Shown: piece after piece, positions 35,329 through 48,000 of the stretch
How positions within the stretch are numbered: position 1 is the first letter of the stretch
Layout: the number at the start of each line of letters is the position of its first letter
Source of the DNA: Quillaja saponaria
Taxonomy: Eukaryota > Streptophyta > Magnoliopsida > Fabales > Quillajaceae
NCBI GenBank assembly: GCA_029379385.1
Contig: CM055611.1
Location: forward strand, 25,138,092-25,202,091
Reading direction: 5' to 3'
Length of the DNA: 64,000 nucleotides
The notes under the pieces: model-generated
The model's database searches: none
The model's input: the letters and a program-made list of their open reading frames with translations, nothing else
Told to the model about the DNA's origin: nothing
Translations under genes and position numbers: made by a program

Positions 35329-37467
35329 ATGTTCTGTTCTGATTCTGACTACCTTGCATTTTCAGTTTTTAGCAATTTAATGATCACGAAGAGGAGGAAC
35401 CTGGTCCAGATTTTCCCGAAAAGATTGATAAAACTTTTCGATGTATGGGAAATACGTGTTGCAGTTTTGATCAGCCTAACTTTGCAATGCATCCAAATCC
35501 TGCTTGGCGGTAGGAGAAAGTTCTCCACCAGTATGAAGCTGAGAATCATACTGTGGCTCGCTTACTTGTCTTCAGATGCTGTTGCAACAGTCTCTCTTAG
35601 TATACTATCCAGCAATGCAGGGGAGTATAACGATGACTCTAAAGACACAAATTTTGTGATAATGGCACTCTGGGCTCCCTTCCTTCTTTTGCATCTTGGA
35701 GGACCAGATACCATTACGGCATACTCCCTTGAAGACAATGAGTTGTGGCTTAGACATTTGCTTGGGCTAGCTGTCCAGGTACTAGTGGCAATTTATGTCG
35801 TTCTTAGAGCCTGGGCGAGTGTTACACTTAATTTTCTGGCAATTCCTTTACTTGTTGCTGGAACTATCAAATATGGAGAAAGGATTTGGACTCTGTGGAA
35901 TGTGAGCAGAAGTCACTTTAGGGACTCGCTGTTTCCTCATCCAGATGCTGGCCCCAATTATGCCAGATACATGGAAGAGTATGAATCAAAGAAGGAGGAG
36001 GGTTTTGATGTTACATTAGGAAGCCTCATTGAAGATCCCATGGAAGGAAATACTAATTTTTATCAGGCTGATCAAAAGAAAATCAACCTCAAAGAAGAAG
36101 ACATTTTACACTATGCAAACGATTTCTTCAGTATGTTTAAGCCACTATTTGCAGACCTCATCCTTGGCTTCCATGATATCCAAAACAGCCAGTCTTTCTT
36201 CAGAAACAGGTCTTATTCAGAAGCTTTTAAAGTGGTAGAGGTTGAACTGGGATTCATGTATGATTTGACTTATACAAAGGCAGTTGTGGTTTATTCTCTA
36301 ATGGGTGTTATTCTCCGTATCATTGAATTCCTGTCCACCATCTCTGCATTATGTGTCTTTGGATGGGTACGCAAGGACTCATACATGACAACCGATGTGA
36401 TTATCACCTATGTGTTACTGATTGGAGCTATCATCATAGAGATTCGTTCAGTAATTGTGCTCCTTTCCTCAGACTGGGCAATGCTATGGCTGGAAAAACA
36501 CAAGAATAATATAGTGCTGGAGTGCATGCGTCCAGCCATTTCGTCAGCAATTCCACTGGCTGTAAAGAGGTGGTCTAATACCATGGGACAGTACAACCTG
36601 ATAAAATTTTGCCTTAAAGATAGGCCAGCCAAGTTCAGTACTGTTGTTAATAAAATTAAATTCCTTTCTGTGTTACTGGAGAAATACCGATACAAAGATA
36701 CAGAGGAAGTCCCAGATGCACTGAAAGAGCTGATGTTTGTTGAATTGAAAAAGAGATTAACTAGCGCCTCCTCAGATGTCAATGCTTGCAAGCAATTTGT
36801 TTCTCGCAGGGGCGATTGGGTGCTTGAGCAGGCGGAGTGTCTTCATAATCTCGGATGGAGTATTATAAAGGTGGAATTTGATAGAAGCATTCTTCTCTGG
36901 CACATTGCAACTGAGCTTTGTTACTATTGGGATCGTAACAAAAAATCTCGCCCGGTTGAAGGTCTAAATTGCATGTCCAGCAGATTGTTGTCACGCTATA
37001 TGTTGTATCTCTTACTCATGTGTCCCTTCATGTTGCCAAATGGGATTGGACAAATAAGATTTCAAGATACTTGTGCTGAGGCCACTGAATTCTTCAGTGC
37101 CAGAAAATACAAAGATGAAAAAGAAGCTTGCGAGCTATTACTTGGAGTAAGCACTGATATCTCTCCAACAGATGTTAAGGGACATATATGCAAGTCAGTT
37201 CTATTTGATGCATGTAAGCTTGCTAAAGATTTGAACAATTTAGAAACAAAAGTAGGATGGGATGGCTGGAAGAAGTGGGATTTGATAACTCATGTATGGG
37301 TAGAAATACTATTTTATGCAGCCAGTCATTGTCAGTGGACTGATCATGCTCAGCAACTCAGGCGAGGTGGAGAGCTGCTCACTCATGTCTGGCTCCTTAT
37401 GGCACATTTTGGTATAACTGAACAAGTCCAAGAAGGGCATGCACGGGCTAGGTTGATTATTGAGTGA
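35329..37467 (+). CDS. DUF4220-DUF594 multispanning membrane protein, intact copy
   Basis: Uninterrupted frame of 712 aa. The N-terminal half is hydrophobic with about six or seven membrane spans, e.g. VAVLISLTLQCIQILLG (~44-60), FVIMALWAPFLLLHLGG (~109-125), LLGLAVQVLVAIYVVL (~143-158), LNFLAIPLLVAGTIKYG (~166-182) and VIITYVLLIGAIIIEIRSVIV (~360-380). This is the DUF4220 part. The C-terminus has the DUF594 signature HVWVEILFYAASHCQW ... GGELLTHVWLLMAHFG (~655-700). No enzymatic residue is known; the family is plant-specific, large and often clustered, with unknown function. Start choice: ATG 35329 (MFCSDSDY) is used, but Met18 at 35380 (MITKRRN) lies right after acceptor-like TTTTTAG and may be the true start after a 5' intron. 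It sits among broken copies and is the only complete one. Confidence 0.88.
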   Translation: MFCSDSDYLAFSVFSNLMITKRRNLVQIFPKRLIKLFDVWEIRVAVLISLTLQCIQILLGGRRKFSTSMKLRIILWLAYLSSDAVATVSLSILSSNAGEYNDDSKDTNFVIMALWAPFLLLHLGGPDTITAYSLEDNELWLRHLLGLAVQVLVAIYVVLRAWASVTLNFLAIPLLVAGTIKYGERIWTLWNVSRSHFRDSLFPHPDAGPNYARYMEEYESKKEEGFDVTLGSLIEDPMEGNTNFYQADQKKINLKEEDILHYANDFFSMFKPLFADLILGFHDIQNSQSFFRNRSYSEAFKVVEVELGFMYDLTYTKAVVVYSLMGVILRIIEFLSTISALCVFGWVRKDSYMTTDVIITYVLLIGAIIIEIRSVIVLLSSDWAMLWLEKHKNNIVLECMRPAISSAIPLAVKRWSNTMGQYNLIKFCLKDRPAKFSTVVNKIKFLSVLLEKYRYKDTEEVPDALKELMFVELKKRLTSASSDVNACKQFVSRRGDWVLEQAECLHNLGWSIIKVEFDRSILLWHIATELCYYWDRNKKSRPVEGLNCMSSRLLSRYMLYLLLMCPFMLPNGIGQIRFQDTCAEATEFFSARKYKDEKEACELLLGVSTDISPTDVKGHICKSVLFDACKLAKDLNNLETKVGWDGWKKWDLITHVWVEILFYAASHCQWTDHAQQLRRGGELLTHVWLLMAHFGITEQVQEGHARARLIIE

Positions 37468-39300
37468 TAAAGTTCTAATATTAGTTCAAAAGTTCTTTTC
37501 CAAAATTTATCTTGTATGTGACATGCATTATTTTAGTACTCATCTTGAATGTAGTTCTAAAAAGGTATTGTTCAATGCTAGAATGTTTTTTTTTTTTTTT
37601 TGGTCAATCCTTTTCATTATGTATGATATAATGAACCTTTGAGGAATATCGTGATGTTGTGTACTTTGATTTCCATGGCAGCAAGATCTGATCCTGTCAT
37701 ATTTCCTTTGTGTAATTTAATCTAGTTATCTTTTTCACCAAAAATAAAATAAAATGCAATAGACAACTAGGCCCTCTTGTCACCAGTTAAAAATTCTCTA
37801 GAGTTTCTAAAACTTCTTAAATGTAAATCATTAAATACAAATGAGTAATTAAAATTATGTCATCTCATTTTTCTTTTTTTATAAAAATAATAACTTTATT
37901 CTTAATGAATTAGTGTGTTTGAAATAAATAATAAATTTAATTATTTTATTTTAAATGTTTTGAAAATTCAGTTCATTTAAAATGAAATCTATTATTTGGA
38001 ATATAAAATGTACTTATAAAATTCAGTCTAATTCTCTTATTTGAAACAAAATAAGAATTCATTTAATTAAAATATTTTTTTTCATATAATGATAAATTTT
38101 TTAAATTAAAATTATAAAAAAAAATGATTAATTGTTGTTCAATAAATAAAATACAAGTTGAGAGAATTTTTTTATTTTTTATTTTTTAAAAATAGTTAGT
38201 TAAGTGAGCAAATGAGATAAATTGTTGGTAGCTTTTTATCGATTTACCTAAATTAAAAGTGTAGGTGTAATATTAAGAATAAAAAATTATTTGTGGTAGG
38301 ACAAAATTGTATAACCCATCTCAAATGAATTTTATAAAATGAAATCCAACTTATTTGGTGAGAAATTCAAAACTGAATACAATGTTAATTTCAAATGAAT
38401 TTGTTAAGTTCTACACTACTTTGTTTATTTAGAGTTATTTTTAATAAAATGAATATAACCCTTTATTTAAGGTTCCGCACAGTAAAGAAACTTGTTAAGA
38501 AGCATTTAGTTACCTTCATTATTATAGGATTTTGTTCCCATTATTATCTTTGTAATGATCATTTTCTACAATGACACTACTAAGCTCAAATTAAATAAAA
38601 GTTCACCATTTCACTAGAATAAATATTTTTGAGTGTATTATTCCAATAGAATTCGTTTCAAATTAAATTATTTGATTCGTAGGCAAATCCACTCCAACCA
38701 TTAAGGCACTTGTTACAAAAAAGCATTCATTAATCAGATTTATCTTTTATAATTTTATTTTCTAGTTAGTATTTTTTATTTTCTTAATGTAAATAAATTT
38801 ATAATCTCAAAAAAAATATATAATTAAATATCTCATTATAAGAAATAATTGGCAATAGAAAAAAATTATTACACACATAATTAATAAAAAAAATAAAAAT
38901 TCCTATTGAGCACCTACAATCAAGCAAATTTGATAGATCACAATTATTTTTTAATTTTTAATTCAATTGAGAACCTAGAATAAAAAAATTTATTATACTA
39001 TTTGTTTTAGTCAAATTACTAAACAAATATGAAAAATAATATGGAATAAGACTATAAAAGATAACATTATTTATACAAAAAAAGTAGTTTAATGATTTTT
39101 TTTTTTTGGGTGATTTTTTAAAATACCCTTATATGAGATTTTATTATTACATAGTTACATTTTTTTTGTTGTTATTATTTATTTATTTTATTTTTTTTTC
39201 AAATAGAGTGCTATTTTTTTTTTTTTTTAATTAAAAAGAATAGGTGTATATTAGTCAAAAGAAAAATGATACGTACCCTCTTCCATATTCTCCTTGCTTC
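37468..39300. other. AT-rich spacer behind the DUF4220 gene
   Basis: No gene. Long A/T-rich low-complexity DNA with T-runs (37587-37601, 39098-39108, 39217-39228) and short self-complementary patches (for example TTCATTTAAAATGAAAT near 37974), probably decayed MITEs that cannot be delimited. Confidence 0.4.
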
Positions 39301-39359
39301 TCACTCCATTCCCTTCAATCCAAATAAACGCTTAGTTTCTAGGGCCAAGGAAGGAAGCT

Positions 39360-41790
39360 TAAATACTTAATTATTTTTTACCTGCAATATAAGACTCTAT
39401 TTTGGCGCATAACATCTTGACGGTGTTATTTAAGTTAGATTTGAAGTTTCAAGGCATTCAGGTGTGCATTTGAGGTTATATTTGTTAATCCACTGATCTA
39501 GGGTTTAGGTGAAGTTTAGGGATTAGTGATTTCTGAGCACTGCTTCATCTAATTATTTCTAGCAATCTTTGGAGTTGTAACATTAGTGATTATCAATCTA
39601 ATGTATATTCCCTGTAATTCATTTGGATTGGAAACCATCTATGCTCTGAAAAATCAAAGACAAGCAAAAATTATACCGTTAAATTAACCACATAAGATGA
39701 ATCACAAGATCCACAACAACCGCAAAGGCTCATGCATGATTCCTTCTGCATAATAACCCAAGCATGATTTACTAATAAAATATGTGACATTGAGGACTAG
39801 TTGTATTTGTTGAATTTCTAACTTCCAAGTCTGTTTATTAAACTCTCCCCAAACCTCAAGTCTTTGTTTATATGGTCATGTCCTCAATTGTTTGAAGCAT
39901 CCCTCCAAGTTTGATTTAAACAATTATGAACTTAAAAGCAATCTTCTGTCTTATGTTGGTATCTAAATTTCTCTCTCACTAATGAAAATTAAAATTTTTA
40001 CATAATAAACTAATGATGTTAACTTTGATCTTTGATAGGTGGTGGAAGAGGGAGACAGAGTTGTTAAAGTTAATATCGTTAATTTATCATGTGAAATTTT
40101 TAATGACATGACCAATTTTTATTGATGGCATAGAAATTGAGACACCAAAATAAGACATGAGATCTCTATCCAAAAGTTTAATTGTTCTCCCAATACAAGT
40201 TGTGATCCATGTCATTTTTGGTTAAATAGTTTTCGTATAAACACACCACTTGCATGTTTATAAATAGATAGGTTATGATATTGTTGTTTTAACTTTTAAT
40301 TCATAAAAAAATTATTATTTTTCAACAATTATATGTCAATAGTAGTTAAAATTGAATTTACTAATTTTTTTTAGTTTAATAAGTTACTAATAATTATAAT
40401 ATTGTTTTAGTTCTTTTTCTTTAAAATACTACGAAATAAAACAAAAAATATTATGAGGATAGTTTTTCATTATTATAATATTATTGTCTTGTAATTTTTC
40501 TTCCTGTAAGAATTTAAATAAAAATTAAATTCTGGTCAAATTTATCTATTTGTTTATGAATATAAAAATTATTTAATTAGAAGAAATTTATTTTCTTAAA
40601 TAGAGTTTTTACTATTATATAAATAATTTTATTGTTATTTTTCTTCAAATACACTATTTTTTTTACTTCTTTTCTAAATTTTCTCTATTTTAATATTAAT
40701 ATGATTGTAATTATTTTATGAATAGTTTTTTTTTTGTTCTAATTATTTTCAATATTAATAAATCTATGATTTGTCAGTAATTTTATATCAACATTCATTA
40801 AGATTGAATTCCTTAATTTTTTTTATTAAATAAGTTACAAAAAACTATAATATTATAAATTAAAATTATAAAAAAAATGAATTAAAAGAAATATTAAGAG
40901 TATAATTTTTATGACTTATAATATTGTTTTGTTAATTTTTTTCATTTTTCATTTTTTCATTTTTAAATTTTAAAAAATTAAATATTTATATTATAATTAA
41001 TTTTTATGTTTAATTTATCTATTATTTAATATCATTAACATGAAGTATTGTTTTTTTATTAATTTTAATTTCTTGATATATATATATCCATTGTTGCATA
41101 CTATTCACGCGTAATACGTATATCATGAAAACTAGTTTAATAATATGTTGAGTAGAGTTATTTTTTTAATATAAAACATAATAAGTTGGCAGTTGGCCTT
41201 AGTGTTACAATTTTATAGCTGTGGAAATTGGAGGTCTCGTGAGGATTGAGGGAGAGGGTGCTTGGGTATATTTATGATTAGAGTATAACTCACCCTTAAA
41301 AGCTAGCTTATGAATGGAGCTTAAATCCTTAATATATTTCACTTAATTGCTTTTTACAAACAATTGTGTAACTCTAATTTGGCCTATAACACCATTAATT
41401 TTTTCATTGTCTTGGGAGTTATTTGTCTCACCTATAGTGTGAGTCTTCAGAGTTATAATATTATGGATTATCAACCCAATGTATATTCCTCGTAATTCAA
41501 TTGGTTTTGAAACCATCTATGCTAAAAAAAAAAAAAACTCAAATACAATAACCACACCTACCGCAAAGGCTGATGATTCCCTTCTGCATAATAACCAAGC
41601 AGCCATCGAGGATTAGCTGTATTTGTTGAATTTCTAACTTCCAAGTCTTTGTTTACTAAACTCTCCCCAACCTCAAGTCTTTGTTTATATGTTCATTTCC
41701 TCAATTCAATGCATTCCTCCAAGTTTGATTTAAATCATCAAGACCTCAAATGTTTAATTGTTCTCCTCCTAATACATGTCCTGATCCATG
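39360..41790. repeat. Two diverged copies of a cluster-specific upstream block
   Basis: About 39400-39960 and 41330-41790 share, in the same order, TAACACCATTAA/AACATCTTGACGG-type DNA, AATGTATATTCC(C/T)(T/C)GTAATTCA, GAAACCATCTATGCT, CCGCAAAGGCT, CTTCTGCATAATAACC, GTATTTGTTGAATTTCTAAC and AACTCTCCCCAAACCTCAAG. The second copy lies directly before the NLR gene. Between them 40000-41300 is AT-rich and empty. Confidence 0.65.
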
Positions 41791-42020
41791 TCATTAATTT
41801 TGGGTTACATAGTCTTTGTATAAGCATGCGACTTGCTCAACATAATTAAATACCTACCTTGAGTTTTAGGAATAAATCCATCTGCTTGCTGAGAAGCCTG
41901 TGCTGCTTCAGTTATTGTAGCTTGTTTTTTGCTCTCGATCCAGTCTCTAAAAAGAAGGATATCATCTCCTTTTTCCAAATTTCCTTGCTCCCTCTTATAG
42001 AGTAAAATAAATTGCACCAA

Positions 42021-45000
42021 ATGGCCATCATTCCATTCATTCCATCTGTCATCTTTTATGTACTTGTTACTCTGTCTGTACTTGACATGATGTCACCTCT
42101 CATAACCAAACTTTTCTTCTTTTATTACTTGGAGGAAGAAATCAAGTGGGTTGATAAAGATTCAGAGTTACTGGATGCTCTTTGGAGAGATGTTTATGTT
42201 GTAAAATCAGGGGGTAAAGTATCTGTTGCCTTCAATCTGCAACTAAACCAAGTAGAAGAAGAATGGTTGAAATCAACAAGAGACCTGGCTCGCAAGGCAA
42301 GATGTTGCCATGAGAAGTACAAGAATTTGCGTGGAGGAAGGTATGTTTTCATTCTCAACAAAATAAAACCAATATATGATCTTGTATGGGAAGTAAACCG
42401 GATCAATATAGCAATAAAAAGCCACCTTGCGGGAAAGAAAAATGATTCTATTCACATCTTTAAGTCCCTTGAGAGACAAAGATCCAAGATTGGAAGCCTA
42501 AAGGAGAGAAATGTTTATTTAGACGGACGTACCATGGTTAGAGAATCTGAAGGAATTACACATCTATCACGAAAAGCAAACGAACTGTCCAAGGAAAGAA
42601 AAGACTTGATCAGTGGCATGGAATCTGAAATTCAGACAGTGAAATTAGTGATTTTACTGCAAGCATTCGTGAAAGATTTGCATATGCTTCAATTAGAAAG
42701 TGAAACAGAAAAAGTCTGGGTGAAACAAGCTGAACATATGATTCTTGAAGCAGAGAATGCCATTGACATCATCTTCAAAGTAAGACCAGATCAAGTGAGG
42801 TGAGTTTCATTTCTTTTTTGTTTCTTCGTTCATATTCAAAAAAGAGAATCAAAATATCAGTTTCTGAATTATATGAATTATATGATGATTTGATTTGATG
42901 AGTTTCAATATCCTTAGAGAAAAAAAAAAGAAAAAAAAAAAAAAAAGAAGTAAAATTGAGAATATCATGTGTAAGTGATTTTATATATGTATCAAATGTT
43001 AAACTAGAGATATTTGATTTTCATTTTTTCATGACTCATAAAATAGAGTTTTTTGGTGTTAATTAAGCGTATCAAATATTTCTTAATTTTTTATTTTTCA
43101 ACTCTCAAATGGAGAAAGCGAAAGAGTTAATACTTATAGTCAATTGTATTTTATCTTCATGAACTATCACCTATTTTGCAACAACCCTTGTGAACTTCTG
43201 AGTTAGACACATAAATCTCTTATTTGAGTCATAATTAACAAATAATCCCCTAATAATTAAATCTAACAAATTAACTCATAAAATAATTAATAACCCTAAG
43301 TTTTATTTATTTATTTATTTATATATTCTCCTATTTACATCTTTTTCTTTTCAATTTTTTTTTTTTGTGAAAATTAAACTCTATATATTGATTCAATTAT
43401 AGCATACATAAATAATATTTGAATTTGTCATACTATTTAAATTATTATTAGATTTTCTAATTTTTTATTTATTAATAGAAATCATACAAGTTGTTGTTTC
43501 AATTATATTTAATGATAATATTTTTATTAAAATTCTTATTTTCTTATTATTGTATTACATATTAAAAAAAATACTATTTGAATAAATATAGAGATTTTAA
43601 TTGCTAGAAAAAGAAAAAATAAGAGATAGAAAGTGAAAGGTATAAAAAACTTATAACAAGAATAGTTTAGTCATTTCTAGGTAAATTTGTTAGATTTTAT
43701 GACTAATTTGGATGATTGGGAGTTATTTGCTAATTATGAATCAAATAAGAGATTATGTGCCTAATTTGATAGTTCATGTGAATTATTGTAAAATAGATGT
43801 TAGTTCATATGGATAAAATGAAATTGAAGCTAATATTTGTGTATAGAAAGAGTCATTTCCACGAATAGAACTCAATTTCGGTTATATATAAAGATTCAAA
43901 AAAAGATGCAACTCCTTTGTCTCCTTGTCCAAATGGTGTGTCAGTTCTATTGGATTTTGACCTAAATTCTTATTTGGTAGTTTCCTAATTACTTTAGTTT
44001 TGGTGGACAAGAAATAACTAATTAGATGGGGATGGAGATTTTCTAATTAGTTTATTCTTGGTGGGCAAGATATAACTAAATAGATGTTAATGATGAGATT
44101 TTTTAATTAGATTTACAGTAAGACTATTAGATAATTGTAGGGTTTTCATAAAATGGAAGAAAATTTTACTTCTTGGGCAAGTCTTATGTAGTATAAATAT
44201 GCAGGCTAGTGAAAATTGTAGGTATGAGAAAGAGAAAAATCTAATATTTATGAGAATCCCTCAGGGGTAGGAGTGCAAAAGAGATTAGTAGAGATGCTGA
44301 GAAAGTTGTGAGAATGTGTAGAGTGTTAATTACCATTTCTATGTAATCTTTCTTGGTGTTCTTTTCTCATTCCTAGATATAGGCAAGGACTGAACCACGT
44401 TATATCTGATGTTGTTGTTTATTTCTCTTCTCTTTTATTTATATTTGTATGGATGTCCTTTGTTATTTTTAATATAACTCATTGAAGATTGAAGGAGAAT
44501 TTCGTATAATTCCTAACAAGTTCATGTCTCGTAATTCATTAGATATTCACCACCAATGATACACAACATCTCATATCTTTTACATATCTTTGCAACAGGT
44601 GGCTTTCAAGATTTGGTAATTGGATAGCAAGGCAGAAGTTCAAGATGGAGATGAAGTATGTTCAATATGAACTCACTTAAACTGCTAGAGAGAAAGGATA
44701 AATTTGATTTCAAGTTTATCTACACAGAGTAATAATTAGCAAATAATCCCCACTTATCTTAATTAATCATTAAATCTAATAAATTAACTCATAAAATAAT
44801 TAATTACCCTCATCATAAGTTTTATTTATTTATTCATATATATTCTCCTGTTTAAATACTTTTCTTATGAAATTAAACTCTTTATATTGATTCAATTTTA
44901 GCATACATAAATAATATTTGAATTCATCATACTATTTAATAATAGATTTACTAATATATTATTTTATACAAATTATACAAGTTGTTGTTTCAATTATATT

Positions 45001-48000
45001 TTAATGATAATATTTTTATTAAAATTCTTATTTTCTTATTATTGTATTACATATTAAAAAATATACTAAAATTGAATAAATATAGAGATTTTAGTTGCTA
45101 GAAAAAGAAAAAACAAGAGATAGAAAGTGAAATGTATAAAAAACTTATAACAAGAATAGTTTAGTCATTTTTAAGTTAATTTGTTAGATTTTATGTCTAA
45201 TTTAGATTACTGGAAATTATTTGCTAATTATGAATCAAATAAGAGATTATAGATTATGTGCCTAATTTGATATTTCACGTGAGTTATTGTAAAATAGATA
45301 TTAGTTCATAGGAATAAAATGAAATTGAAGCTAACATTTGTGTATAGAAAGAGTCATTTCCACGAATAGAACTCAATTTTGGTTATATAAAAAGGTTAAA
45401 AAAGGAAGAAGATGCAAATCCTCTATCTCCTTGTCCAAGTGGTGTGTCAATTCCATAAGATCTTGACCCAAATTCTTATTTGGTAGTTTTCTAATTAGTT
45501 TATTCTTGGTGGGCAAGAAATAACTAATTAGATGTTAATGATAAAATTTTCTAGTTAGATTTATAGTAGGACTAATTAGATGGTTGTGGGGTTTCTATAA
45601 AGTGAAAGAAGAGTTTACTTGTTGGGCAAGTCCTGCGTAGTATAAATATGTAGGCTTGTGAGAATTGTAGGTATGAGAGAGATCTAATATTTGTGAGAAC
45701 CCCTCAGAGTAGGGTGCAAGAGAAATTAGTAGAGATATGACCTAAGAGAGGTTTGAGAACACTATGTGTAAAATGTTACTATTTATATGTAATATTTGTT
45801 GGGGATATTAGTGAGTTCTTTTCTCATCCCCAGATATAGACAAAGACTGAACCACATTGTATCTTGTGTTATTTATTTCTCTTTTCTTTTACTTATATTT
45901 GTACTGATGTCTTTTGTTATTTTTACTATAACTTATTGAAGATTGAAGGGAAATTTCGTTCCAACATGTTCATGTCTCATAATTCTTCAAATATTCACCA
46001 CCAATGATGCACAACTTCTCATATCTTTTCCATACCTCTTCAACAGGTGGCTTTCAAGATTTGGTAATTGGATAGCAAGGCAGAAGTTCAAGATGGAGAT
46101 GAAGTATGTTCAATCTGAACTCACTAAACTGCTAGAGAGAAAGGATAGATTTGATTTCAAGTTTATCTACACAGATGCATCAAAATTGTTCATGCTTCAG
46201 CAGCCATTTACACTTGAGGATACACGTAGTGTGGATAACATCTTATCTTCTCTATCCAGAATTTCCGCCTGCCTCATCGATGAAATCAAACCCCTCCGTG
46301 ATCAGTTGAATCACGTATTTGAGCTCCTCAATGATGCAGAGGGTGAACGTTTGTTTCATTCAATGAAGTTTGGGTTGGAGCAAGTAAAGTATATTGCTCA
46401 AGTTGCAGTAGGTTCCATAGAGTCATACATGAATGAAGAAAGGCCAAAGTATTTAAAGAGAATTGAGCCAATCAAGCGCACTGTCTTTCTTCTTGATAGA
46501 ATCTTAACAGTATGCCACATTGAACAAAAGCAGTCAAGCTCGGTTGTCAGTTTTGAAGAAGAAGTAAATGCAGTGGTGTCAAAACTCACTTCCACAGGCA
46601 GAGAAACTCGTGTGATTTCCATTATGGGGATGTGGGGTGTAGGTAAGACAACACTAGCGAAGGAGGTTTATCACCACAGAACTATTCTGCATCATTTTCG
46701 GACCCGTGCTTGGGTGAATTTACCCACGGCAAGAAAACTGTTTCAGAATGGAGAAGGAAAAATCTGGATTGATAAACTTCGGAAACACTTGGAGCGCGGC
46801 CGCCGCCCCTACCTTTTAGTTCTGCACGATATGCAAAGACCTGATTGGGATATATTAAAGGAAGCGTTACCAAATGTGTCGAGTGGAAGCAGAATATTGT
46901 ACATAACACGCTACTTCAGTGAGTCTAGTCCAGGTAGTAGAAATTACTATGTTCGACTACGAACCAAAGAACAGAGTTGGAAGTTGTATAAGCATATGCT
47001 GACATTACGGGGTGGACACATTGATCCAAGGGAGGAAAAACTCATTAAAAAGGTTGTTGGAAGGTGTGGAGGATTACCATGGAGCATTTTAACTCTGGCA
47101 TATGAGAAACCTGTGGCTGATGAGCTACACAAGGCACTAGAGAGATTCCATCAAGGTTGGGGCCTACAAGCATGGTTGGAGAACCTGGATTATAATTTTA
47201 CTTTCTTCAAAGCTGGCAACCCGAAGCGGCTCCTGAAAGAGGAGATTTCCTTTCTTTTGCCGTATCTTTCTTACTTGAGACTCTTCCCTAGAGACTTTGA
47301 AATTCCTCGAAGGAGATTACTTGCTCTTTGGCTTGGAGAAGGACTTGTGCATATCGACGAAGCAAACAGTGGACAAACCAAATATAAAGTTGCAGGGAAT
47401 CACTTCTACTGGTTGATAAACCTGAACTTGATTCAAATAGTGGAAGGAAAGTTCGGTGGAAAAACTAAGACATGTAGCTTGCCTGGTGTACTGGGCGAAC
47501 TCATCCTGCGATATAAAGATTTAGATCCTGAAGAAGGTATTAACTTGAACCGGCCAATTTCAAACCGGCTTGTCGATAATTATGACAACAATGACGATAG
47601 TTTTGAGCATATTCATGGTGTTGACACAAATTCACCAGATGTTTGGCTTAACTACGGAGGTCTTCTCTCTTTCATATCCACAGACACTCGGGAAGGAAAC
47701 AAACCCAGAGAAGATATACACAACTTTCTTGACAGAGGAATTACAAATAAAATTGACTGCTTTGGAGAGTTGAAGGTACTTGATCTTGAGCGCGTATTCA
47801 GACCTAAATTGCCCCAAGCCATAGGGAAGCTGATTGCTCTGAGATATCTAGGATTGAGGTGGACTTATATAGAGGAAATTCCATCAAGCATTGGCAACTT
47901 GAACAATCTGGAAACTCTTGATTTGAAGCATACTCATATCCGAAATCTGCCCATTACAATATGGGAAATCAAGAGTCTTGAGCACCTTTACTTGGACCAG

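Noticed and set aside
41805..42020. 71-codon minus-strand open frame ahead of the NLR
   Set aside because: It lies in the shared upstream module DNA, and no domain is seen.
45943..46046. NLR coding start at 45943 as in the long open frame
   Set aside because: This stretch is intron: it contains the polypyrimidine tract and the CAACAG acceptor at 46046, and its duplicate upstream is noncoding too. The frame is instead entered from the exon ending at 42799.
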